From Candidatus Omnitrophota bacterium (lineage in GTDB: Bacteria; Omnitrophota; Gorgyraeia; Gygaellales; Profunditerraquicolaceae), in assembly GCA_017995695.1 (NCBI GenBank), contig JAGOIJ010000011.1, positions 1-19,761 on the forward strand: a DNA stretch of 19,761 bases, in the 5' to 3' direction. Below the pieces are notes generated by a model. It was not told the origin of the DNA, made no database searches, and saw nothing but the letters and a program-made list of their open reading frames with translations. Both the position numbers and the translations under genes were made by a program. Each line of letters starts with the position of its first letter. The first letter of the stretch is position 1. Of the stretch, positions 7,344 through 12,411 are shown in pieces.

Positions 7344-7865
7344 ATGAAGAGAATGAAAACAATAGCGCACTCGCATGTTTTGGAAAAACTAAAAGCCGGC
7401 TCTGTAGTCTTATTAAGCGGAACAATCTATACCGCGCGGGATCAGGCGCACAAACGCTTAGTTGAGGCGCTACGAAACAAAAGGCGGTTGCCTATTGATT
7501 TGCGAGGGGCAATCTTGTATTATTGCGGTCCGACAGGAACGCCCCGGGGAAAGATTATCGGTTCTTGCGGGCCAACCACCAGCGGCCGCATGGATGCTTT
7601 TACGCCTGCCCTTTTGCAGGCTGGTTTAAAGGGGATGATCGGAAAGGGCAATCGCAATGAAGATGTCTTGGCCGCAATAAGAAAATATAAAGCGGTTTAT
7701 TTTCTGACATACGCTGGTTGCGGGGCGCTGTTATCTCGCTATGTGACCAAGAAAACATTGGTCGCTTATCCTGATTTAGGGCCTGAGGCGATGTATCAAT
7801 TAACCGTAAAAGATTTTCCCCTGATTGTGGGGATTGATGCGCGGGGGTGGAGTATTTATAAATAA
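7344..7865 (+). CDS. Class I fumarate hydratase (or tartrate dehydratase) beta subunit
   Basis: This 173-residue protein is the C-terminal half of class I fumarase. Landmarks are the N-terminal LKAGSVVLLSGTIYTARDQAHKR, LPIDLRGAILYYCGPTG, the strongly conserved IGSCGPTTSGRMD, LKGMIGKGN, TYAGCGALLS and the C-terminal LIVGIDARGWSIYK. ATG at 7344 gives the expected N-terminus and directly follows the alpha stop at 7339-7341, so the chains are almost certainly made together. It is the last gene of the block; a 190-bp AT-rich gap follows. Confidence 0.92.
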   Translation: MKRMKTIAHSHVLEKLKAGSVVLLSGTIYTARDQAHKRLVEALRNKRRLPIDLRGAILYYCGPTGTPRGKIIGSCGPTTSGRMDAFTPALLQAGLKGMIGKGNRNEDVLAAIRKYKAVYFLTYAGCGALLSRYVTKKTLVAYPDLGPEAMYQLTVKDFPLIVGIDARGWSIYK

Positions 7866-8005
7866 ACCCTAAATCCGAAATCCTACACACTTAACATACT
7901 CAAAATCCTAAACCCAAATGTTCCAAACATAGTTGTTTTGTGCTTTGAGTTTTGTATTTATGATTTGTTTAGCATTTAGGATTTAGAGTTTAGAGTTTAA
8001 ACTTT
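7866..8005. repeat. AT-rich degenerate inverted repeat (intergenic)
   Basis: The intergenic stretch is built of variants of AAATCCTAAA on the left and TTTAGGATTTAGAG on the right. A perfect 10-bp pair is AAATCCTAAA at 7903-7912 with TTTAGGATTT at 7975-7984, and further imperfect complementarity extends on both sides. The unit also recurs directly (CTAAATCC, GAAATCC; TTTAGAG twice at 7982-7995). It may act as a weak terminator of the fumarase operon or may be a dispersed intergenic repeat. No gene is seen in it. Confidence 0.5.
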
Positions 8006-8008
8006 AAT

Positions 8009-8014
8009 TATAAT
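8009..8014 (+). promoter_or_regulatory. Possible -10 element for rph
   Basis: TATAAT at 8009-8014 is a perfect -10 hexamer 42 bases before the rph start, but no good -35 is found at 16-18 bp spacing. The AT-rich context makes chance occurrence likely. Confidence 0.3.
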
Positions 8015-8055
8015 ATTTTGATACGGAAAGTTCACATAATGAAAGCGAGGAATTA

Positions 8056-8769
8056 ATGATTCGTTTAGATGGCAGGGAGGCGGACAAATTGCTCAAGGTT
8101 ACCATTACGCGCAATTTTATTAAATACCCCGAGGGTTCATGTTTAATTGAATTGGGCAATACCAAAGTTATTTGCAATGCTTCGGTTGAAGAGGGCGTTC
8201 CGCCTTTCTTGAAAAACACCGGGACGGGCTGGGTGACTGCTGAGTATGGCATGTTGCCGCGATCGTGCGCCCAGCGGATCCAGCGGGGGAAAGATTCAGG
8301 GCGTACCTATGAGATCCAGCGATTAGTCGGCAGGTCGCTACGTTCAGTTACGGCAATGAAAGAAATGGGGGAGCGTACTATCTGGATCGATTGTGACGTG
8401 ATCCAGGCTGATGGCGGCACGCGCACCGCCTCGATCACGGGCAGTTTTATTGCCCTGGTTGATGCCTTGAATGTGTTGAAAAAGAATAAAATGATCAGCA
8501 AGATTCCCATTAACGATTTTGTTGCTGCAACCAGCGTTGGCATTGTTAATGGCGCGGTTCTGCTGGATTTGGCTTACGATGAAGATTCAAAGGCCGAAGT
8601 TGATATGAATATCGTGATGACGGGTAAGGGTGAGTTTATCGAGATACAAGGGACCGCAGAGCGTAAAACATTCAGCAAGGATAAGATGGATGGGATGCTC
8701 AAACTTGCCCAACAGGGCATCGCAGAGCTCATCGCTATGCAAAGAAGCCTTTTAACAGGTATTATCTGA
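8056..8769 (+). CDS. rph: Ribonuclease PH
   Basis: RNase PH is a phosphate-dependent 3'-5' exoribonuclease that trims tRNA 3' ends. The 237-residue protein has the family features in order: an N-terminal R-x-D-G-R (MIRLDGREAD), VTITRNFIKYPEGSCLIELGNTKVIC, TGWVTAEYGMLPRS, the RLVGRSLR segment, TIWIDCDVIQADGGTRTASITG, and the C-terminal GEFIEIQGTAE with a following LAQQGI. GAGGAA about 6-11 bases before ATG 8056 is a good ribosome-binding site. It is often paired with rdgB; here a DUF748-like gene sits between them. Confidence 0.97.
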   Translation: MIRLDGREADKLLKVTITRNFIKYPEGSCLIELGNTKVICNASVEEGVPPFLKNTGTGWVTAEYGMLPRSCAQRIQRGKDSGRTYEIQRLVGRSLRSVTAMKEMGERTIWIDCDVIQADGGTRTASITGSFIALVDALNVLKKNKMISKIPINDFVAATSVGIVNGAVLLDLAYDEDSKAEVDMNIVMTGKGEFIEIQGTAERKTFSKDKMDGMLKLAQQGIAELIAMQRSLLTGII

Positions 8770-8794
8770 TCATCGCCTGCGTTATTCACAAGCG

Positions 8795-8814
8795 GGGGAG
8801 GTTTAATCCTCCCC
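8795..8814 (+). terminator. Possible weak intrinsic terminator after rph
   Basis: GGGGAGG at 8795-8801 and CCTCCCC at 8808-8814 form a 7-bp GC-rich stem with a 6-nt loop, 26 bases after the rph stop. The following TATTAATT is only a poor T-tract. The hairpin lies just upstream of the next ribosome-binding site, so it may attenuate rather than stop transcription. Confidence 0.45.
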
Positions 8815-8833
8815 TATTAATTCGGGGAAGCAA

Positions 8834-9799
8834 ATGAAAAAAACATTGAAGATCGCAACCATAGTGATTATTATTCTGGCGCTCTTGTATGGATCATTGA
8901 ATGTTTTTATGATGGTAAAGGGCAAAGATTTACTTACGAAAAAGTTGCAGCAGGCTTTAAAGCAGGAAGTCAGTATTGGGCATGTTGTGGTTTTATTCCC
9001 CGCCAATCTTATTATAAAAAATATAGAGGTTAAGGGATTGGTTAAGGCAGAATCTGTGTTTGCCGGCGCCGGGGCGGTTGATGTCTTCCGCAGAGATTTT
9101 TATTTGTCGCAGATAAACGTTGTGCGTCCGCACGTCACTTTGACTAAGAGTCGTTTTGCCAAGGCTGCGGCAGTAGTGGTGCCGACAGGCGAAAAGAAAA
9201 AAGATCAGCCTGATAAGAAGCCAAAACAACAGCAGTCGCCGTTTGAGTTTTTCGTTGGCAGAATACATGTTGTTGATGGCACTTGCCATTATATTGATGA
9301 TGATCCTAATAGCAATAACATCGCTGTAACGATAGAGCATGTTAATGTCGCTGCGACAAACATCAGTTCTCGTTTGGGGGGTAGGCGGCTATCCCGTTTT
9401 TCATTGACTGGCGATATACCTTGGCAATCAGGCAACGAAAAAGGGGTAATCGCTGTATCGGGATGGACTAATTTTCATGAGCGTCAAATCCAGGCAAAGG
9501 CAACGTTAACCAATGTTGATGCGGCAGTTATGCAGCCATATATTGCCCAATGGCTGAACATGGAAGAAATGAAGCTGCAGCATGGCAGGCTTAATTTTTC
9601 AAGCGATATCCAAGGAAAAAATACTGAATTAATTGCTGATTGCAATATTTCCTTGTCAGATATAGCATTTAAGAAAAAAGAAAGCGATGAAAAGAAATTT
9701 AATGTTGAGAAATTCATTGGTGGAATTTTGCAGGCAGCCGGCAACACGATTCAGTTTCATTTTAGGTTTAAAACAAAATTGCCAGAACAATGGAATTAG
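8834..9799 (+). CDS. AsmA/DUF748-like membrane-anchored protein, paralogue 1
   Basis: This 321-residue protein has one N-terminal membrane anchor (about residues 7-27) and an otherwise beta-rich periplasmic body. It contains AsmA/DUF748-like segments such as VSIGHVVVLFPANLIIKNIEV, a lysine/glutamine-rich linker (about 117-135) and FFVGRIHVVDGTCHYID. It is clearly paralogous to the protein at 12412-13596: compare MVKGKDLLTKKLQQ with VVKGQGLITEQLER, and GDIPWQ...VSGWTNF with SNFPWQ...ITGWVNV. It stops about where the paralogue has 80-90 residues left, so it lacks that tail. AsmA-family proteins are linked to outer-membrane lipid transport and assembly; the specific role here is unknown. It overlaps rdgB by 10 bases. 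Confidence 0.7.
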   Translation: MKKTLKIATIVIIILALLYGSLNVFMMVKGKDLLTKKLQQALKQEVSIGHVVVLFPANLIIKNIEVKGLVKAESVFAGAGAVDVFRRDFYLSQINVVRPHVTLTKSRFAKAAAVVVPTGEKKKDQPDKKPKQQQSPFEFFVGRIHVVDGTCHYIDDDPNSNNIAVTIEHVNVAATNISSRLGGRRLSRFSLTGDIPWQSGNEKGVIAVSGWTNFHERQIQAKATLTNVDAAVMQPYIAQWLNMEEMKLQHGRLNFSSDIQGKNTELIADCNISLSDIAFKKKESDEKKFNVEKFIGGILQAAGNTIQFHFRFKTKLPEQWN

Positions 9800-10398
9800 T
9801 GGTAGCAACTAAAAACTTAAAGAAGCTTGAAGAGATTCGGCAGATCTGGAAGGGATGTGGTTTGACGATCACCTCATTGGCGGATTATGCCAGTACGCCT
9901 CGTATAATTGAAAACAAAAAGACCTTTCGAGAGAATGCGATAAAAAAAGCAATTACCATTGCTCGCTTCACGCGCAAGCTTACACTGGGGGAAGATTCGG
10001 GACTCTGCGTTGATGCTTTAGGGGGTAAACCGGGCGTGTATTCCTCGAGATTCTCCGGCAAGAATAAGAGCGATGCGCAGAATAACGCAAAGCTGTTGAA
10101 GATGCTTCAAGGCGTTGCTATGCAAAAGCGCAAGGCTTACTATGCCTGCGCAGTTGCATTGGCTGATGAGTATGGGTTAGTGGGGGTGGTTGAAGGTCGG
10201 TGTTATGGTCGGATTGCCCTTGAGCTTAAGGGCAGCGCTGGTTTTGGTTATGATCCGTTGTTTCTTATCCCACGGTATCATAAAACATTTGGCCAACTCG
10301 GCGACCGTATTAAGCATACGATGAGTCATCGTTGTCTTGCTTTGCGCAAGGCAAAGGTAATTTTAGAGAAATATATTGAGCGCAAGAAGCGCAGTTGA
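9790..10398 (+). CDS. rdgB: XTP/dITP pyrophosphatase (non-canonical purine NTPase)
   Basis: RdgB/HAM1 hydrolyses dITP, XTP and related deaminated nucleotides to monophosphates and protects DNA from their incorporation. The 202-residue protein begins MELVVATKNLKKLEEI, the substrate-binding T-x-N-x-x-K motif. It contains LGEDSGLCVDALGGKPGVYSSRFSG, the metal and base-binding core, GSAGFGYDPLF, and the C-terminal MSHRCLALRKA. All family motifs are intact. Its start is embedded in the end of the DUF748-like gene, implying translational coupling. A promoter for the downstream tRNA lies within its last codons. Confidence 0.95.
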   Translation: MELVVATKNLKKLEEIRQIWKGCGLTITSLADYASTPRIIENKKTFRENAIKKAITIARFTRKLTLGEDSGLCVDALGGKPGVYSSRFSGKNKSDAQNNAKLLKMLQGVAMQKRKAYYACAVALADEYGLVGVVEGRCYGRIALELKGSAGFGYDPLFLIPRYHKTFGQLGDRIKHTMSHRCLALRKAKVILEKYIERKKRS

Positions 10399-10404
10399 TA
10401 TAAT
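10376..10404 (+). promoter_or_regulatory. Promoter for tRNA-Pro, inside the end of rdgB
   Basis: TTGAGC at 10376-10381 and a perfect TATAAT at 10399-10404 are separated by exactly 17 bp. The first transcribed base would be near 10411, just before a copy of the tRNA-Pro 5' end (CACGGGGCG at 10414-10422). The intact tRNA now begins 120 bp further on, after a palindrome array. Confidence 0.65.
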
Positions 10405-10413
10405 AAAATTTTC

Positions 10414-10539
10414 CACGGGGCGAGGTCGTCCGCCACTAAGGCGTTGGCGGATTTCGTCCGCCACTAAGGCGTTGGCGGATTTCGTCCGCCACTAAGGCGT
10501 TGGCGGGCTTCGCCACGAAGCTAATGAAAACACGGGGCG
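10414..10539. repeat. 9-bp direct repeat of the tRNA-Pro 5' end flanking the palindrome array
   Basis: CACGGGGCG occurs at 10414-10422 and again at 10531-10539, where it forms the acceptor strand of tRNA-Pro and the two bases before it. The palindrome array lies between the copies. The left copy sits at the distance from the -10 box expected of a tRNA start, which suggests that the array entered at the 5' end of the gene and left a target duplication. Confidence 0.6.
10429..10506. repeat. Three tandem 28-bp palindromic repeats
   Basis: Three near-identical units start at 10429, 10457 and 10485 with a 28-bp period. Each is a hairpin with TCCGCCA and TGGCGGA arms around a CTAAGGCGT loop, joined by TTTCG. 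The third unit ends in G instead of A. A further small perfect hairpin, GCTTCG-CCA-CGAAGC, follows at 10507-10521. Two more copies of the same unit occur at 10877-10927, so this is a dispersed repeat family. Confidence 0.9.
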
Positions 10540-10607
10540 TGGCTCAGTTTGGCTAGAGCGCTTGCTTTGGGAGCAAGAGGTCGACAGTTCAAGTCTGTCC
10601 GCCCCGA
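10533..10607 (+). tRNA. tRNA-Pro (anticodon TGG)
   Basis: A complete cloverleaf is visible. The acceptor CGGGGCG pairs with CGCCCCG, the D-stem is GCTC/GAGC, the anticodon arm is CTTGC-TTTGGGA-GCAAG with TGG in the loop, and the T-arm is GACAG-TTCAAGT-CTGTC. The discriminator is A, as expected for proline, and CCA is not encoded. The gene is intact although repeats precede it and a partial copy of it follows a GIY-YIG gene. Confidence 0.96.
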
Positions 10608-10618
10608 TTAACTAGCTT

Positions 10619-10861
10619 ATGTACGTTTATATCCTTAGAAGCAAACAAGATCATTGCTTTTATGTAGGCTCCGCAAATGATGTTGAAAAGCGAGTGAACC
10701 AACATAATAAAGGATACAGTAAATCGACTACTTTGAAAAGACCTTGGGAATTAGTGCGCGTAGAGAAATTTGAGAATAGTTTGCTTGCATTAAAAAGAGA
10801 GAAGTTTCTAAAAACGGGTAAGGGAAGACTCGTATTAAAGAATATTTGTTCTCTTGAATGA
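10619..10861 (+). CDS. Small GIY-YIG endonuclease-domain protein
   Basis: At 80 residues this is a stand-alone GIY-YIG nuclease domain of the UvrC N-terminal/YhbQ-like type. The GIY strand is YVYILRS, the YIG element is FYVGSANDVEKRVNQHN with the catalytic Arg, and the catalytic Glu is probably in ALKREKFLKTGKGR. It begins 12 bases after tRNA-Pro with no visible Shine-Dalgarno and ends two bases before a second copy of the 3' part of that tRNA. The position suggests that it belongs to a small mobile cassette that used the tRNA gene as target. Cleavage activity is inferred from the family only. Confidence 0.85.
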   Translation: MYVYILRSKQDHCFYVGSANDVEKRVNQHNKGYSKSTTLKRPWELVRVEKFENSLLALKREKFLKTGKGRLVLKNICSLE

Positions 10862-10863
10862 AC

Positions 10864-11003
10864 TTTGGCTAGAGCGCCCGCCACTAAGGCGTAGGCGGGC
10901 TTCGTCCGCCACTAAGGCGTTGGCGGACGGGCGCCAAAGATCTAGTGGCGCCCGCTTGCTTTGGGAGCAAGAGGTCGACAGTTCAAGTCTGTCCGCCCCG
11001 ATT
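10864..11003 (+). pseudogene. Partial tRNA-Pro copy split by palindromic repeats
   Basis: Positions 10864-10877 repeat the D-loop and D-stem of tRNA-Pro (TTTGGCTAGAGCGC), and 10953-11003 repeat its anticodon arm, T-arm, acceptor 3' strand and the ATT after it, without a mismatch. About 78 bp carrying two copies of the 28-bp palindrome are inserted between D-stem and anticodon arm, flanked by GCGCCCGC on both sides (10874-10881 and 10948-10955). The first 15 bases of the tRNA are absent, so it cannot form a normal tRNA. The two tRNA copies bracket the GIY-YIG gene. Confidence 0.88.
10877..10927. repeat. Two further copies of the 28-bp palindrome inside the tRNA-Pro copy
   Basis: Units at 10877-10899 and 10905-10927 share the CCGCCACTAAGGCG core and 28-bp spacing of the array upstream of tRNA-Pro. 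In the first unit compensating changes on both arms (CCCGCC with GGCGGG) keep the stem intact, which implies selection or maintenance of the hairpin. Confidence 0.88.
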
Positions 11004-11046
11004 TTACTTCGCCTATCAACATATAAAGAGATGGAGGGAGGCACTA

Positions 11047-11493
11047 GTGAAAATAAACAAGTTTTTGTGCGTGGCAAGTGTTATACTTTTGGCGGGAGCA
11101 AATTACTTTGTGTGGGCTGGACCTTTGACTTCAGGCGAAGCAGGCGAGCGTTTTAAAGAAGGCGTTAAGGCGCAAAAAGAGCATAATTATACCAATGCCA
11201 ACGTGTTTTATCAAAAAGTGTTTTTGTTAGATCCGGGAAACAAAGATTACAAAAAGTTCATCACTAATAATTTCGGGCTCATGATGGTCGAGCAGGGCGA
11301 TCTTGATCGTGCCGAGGCTGCTTTTCGGGAAGTGCTTGCCCAAGACCCCTCATATAAGCCAGCGCAAATAAATTTAGGCCTTGTCATAGACAAGCAAGGA
11401 GACCGCCTGAAGAGTCTGGAGTATTGGGCGAGCCTATTTAAGTGGGAAGAGATGAAGCCGAAGGATTTTATTTTGCAGGAAACAGTGAAGTAG
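11047..11493 (+). CDS. Small secreted TPR-repeat protein
   Basis: The product is 148 residues with an N-terminal signal sequence (about residues 1-24, ending FVWAG). Two to three tetratricopeptide-like repeats follow (AGERFKEGVKAQKEHNYTNANVFYQKVFLLDPGN; MVEQGDLDRAEAAFREVLAQDPSY; AQINLGLVIDKQGDRLKSLEYW). Such proteins are usually periplasmic scaffolds; the partner is unknown. I use GTG at 11047 because GGAGGG lies eight bases upstream and the signal peptide follows directly. A longer in-frame reading from 10945 would translate the tRNA-Pro fragment and is unlikely. Confidence 0.8.
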   Translation: MKINKFLCVASVILLAGANYFVWAGPLTSGEAGERFKEGVKAQKEHNYTNANVFYQKVFLLDPGNKDYKKFITNNFGLMMVEQGDLDRAEAAFREVLAQDPSYKPAQINLGLVIDKQGDRLKSLEYWASLFKWEEMKPKDFILQETVK

Positions 11494-11587
11494 GGGTAGT
11501 TAATAGTTTAAATACGTAACTAAGAAAGGATTCTTAACAAGTACCTTGATCTGCGCCTGTAGCTCAAATGGATAGAGCAACTGCCTT

Positions 11588-12225
11588 CCAAAGGAGCCTC
11601 TGTGTGGAATAAAACACATAGAGTGAATGTGGCTGTATGCAAGAAAATCCTAAGGTTTTCCCCGGATCACTTGCAGGCAACCGTTTAACTTGCAGGTATT
11701 CGAATTGCCCAGAGAGGAGGTGAGTGTGCATCACACGAAAGTGAAGGCTGATCTTGGCGTTGCAAAATGCATATCTGATCTTGTGAGTAAGGGATACGTA
11801 CCTTGCATCCCTCTATCCGAGCATCAACCGTACGATATTGTCGCAATCTCAATGAAGGGAGATGCTTTTAAATTACAAGTGAAGTATGCTTCTTTGCAGG
11901 ATAATGGAACGATAGAGATTAAGTTCAGGACAAGTTGGGCCGACAAACATGGAACCCATACAAAGTATTACGGGGAGCATGATTTTGATTATTATGCAAT
12001 CTATTGTCCTGAGAAAGATATTGTTCTCTATATCCCGAACAGCAAAAAAGGACCGAAAATTGTTCGTTTCGACAAGACTCGTAACAACCAGCTTAAAAAT
12101 GTCCGTTGGGCAAACGATTACCAAGAAGTAAACGAGAGTCCTCAGAGACTATACGCCACACGTCTGAAATGACGAAGACATAGTCCAGACCGCAACAATA
12201 GGCCGAAGGAATTCGGTGCGGTATG
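11588..12225 (+). ncRNA. Group I self-splicing intron in tRNA-Arg
   Basis: The 638-nt intron follows a U (T34) and ends with G (12225), as group I introns do. I can trace the core by eye. P1 is CTT of the exon with GAG at 11594-11596. P2 is 11598-11606/11615-11623. P3 is TGTGGC at 11628-11633 with GCCACA at 12155-12160. P4 is TGCAAG/CTTGCA at 11638-11643/11670-11675, with a P5 hairpin between. P7 is GACTA at 12147-12151 with TAGTC at 12181-12185. P8 is CGTC/GACG at 12161-12174. J8/7 is AAGACA. A P9 hairpin CCGAA-GGAA-TTCGG lies at 12203-12216. The order of these elements is the canonical group I topology. A homing endonuclease ORF fills the P6 region. Confidence 0.92.
11726..12172 (+). CDS. 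Intron-encoded PD-(D/E)XK homing endonuclease (I-Ssp6803I-like)
   Basis: This 148-residue protein resembles the compact PD-(D/E)XK homing endonucleases known from group I introns of cyanobacterial tRNA genes. The nuclease core is visible as an N-terminal helix (KADLGVAKCISDLVSKGYVPCIP), EHQPYDIVAIS with the active-site Asp, and FKLQVKYAS, where Q-x-K replaces E-x-K as in that group. I choose GTG at 11726 because AGGAGG at 11715-11720 lies five bases upstream; other frame-compatible starts (TTG 11690) lack a site. The last dozen or so codons coincide with the P7, P3 and P8 strands of the ribozyme, so coding and RNA structure overlap. Target specificity is inferred to be intronless tRNA-Arg genes. 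Confidence 0.85.
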   Translation: MHHTKVKADLGVAKCISDLVSKGYVPCIPLSEHQPYDIVAISMKGDAFKLQVKYASLQDNGTIEIKFRTSWADKHGTHTKYYGEHDFDYYAIYCPEKDIVLYIPNSKKGPKIVRFDKTRNNQLKNVRWANDYQEVNESPQRLYATRLK

Positions 12226-12252
12226 CTAAGCAGTAGGTTGGCCGTTCGATTC

Positions 12253-12393
12253 GGCCCAGGCGCATGATTTACCCGCTATACCGAAGTCAGTAAATCACTC
12301 CGAGCATCGTAATCTTTAGTTCTGATGCGAGGAGGATGTTTGATGGGCCGATCTTTTGTAGTTTTGCTTTCAAAGGATATGGCCCAGGCGCAT
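12253..12393. repeat. 13-bp direct repeat of the tRNA-Arg 3' end, with structured spacer
   Basis: GGCCCAGGCGCAT at 12253-12265 (end of tRNA-Arg) recurs at 12381-12393, and the following bases remain similar (GATTTA and AATTGA). The 115 bp between the copies are highly structured: GATTTAC/GTAAATC at 12266-12297, then CTCC-GA-GCATC at 12298-12308 against GATGC-GA-GGAG at 12324-12334, with symmetric GA/GA internal bases. This looks like an attachment-site relic or a very small element; no gene is present. Confidence 0.65.
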
Positions 12394-12411
12394 AATTGAG
12401 CGATAAACAAG

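Larger units (their letters stand above)
11553..12264 (+). tRNA. tRNA-Arg (anticodon TCT) interrupted by a group I intron
   Basis: The 5' exon is 11553-11587 and the 3' exon 12226-12264. Joined, they form a full cloverleaf: acceptor GCGCCTG/CAGGCGC, D-stem GCTC/GAGC, anticodon stem ACTGC/GCAGT with loop CTTCTAA, and T-arm GGCCG-TTCGATT-CGGCC with discriminator A. The anticodon TCT decodes AGA/AGG. The intron falls between the first and second anticodon bases (T34 and C35). Reading the unspliced 5' side as a glycine tRNA (TCC) is wrong because it ignores the intron ends. CCA is not encoded. Confidence 0.93.

Noticed and set aside
10429..10506. CRISPR array
   Set aside because: The 28-bp units are contiguous, with no variable spacers, so this is a tandem palindrome array and not repeat-spacer structure.
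10945..11046. Longer N-terminus of the TPR protein starting at 10945
   Set aside because: It would translate the tRNA-Pro fragment; GTG 11047 has a good Shine-Dalgarno and is followed directly by a signal peptide.
10854..11156. 100-residue plus-strand frame over the palindromes and tRNA copy
   Set aside because: It encodes arginine/alanine-rich low-complexity sequence from repeats and the tRNA fragment and runs out of frame into the TPR gene.
11553..11625. tRNA-Gly (TCC) read from the uninterrupted 5' side
   Set aside because: The bases after the anticodon do not form the 3' half. With the group I intron removed after T34 the anticodon is TCT and the body matches tRNA-Arg.
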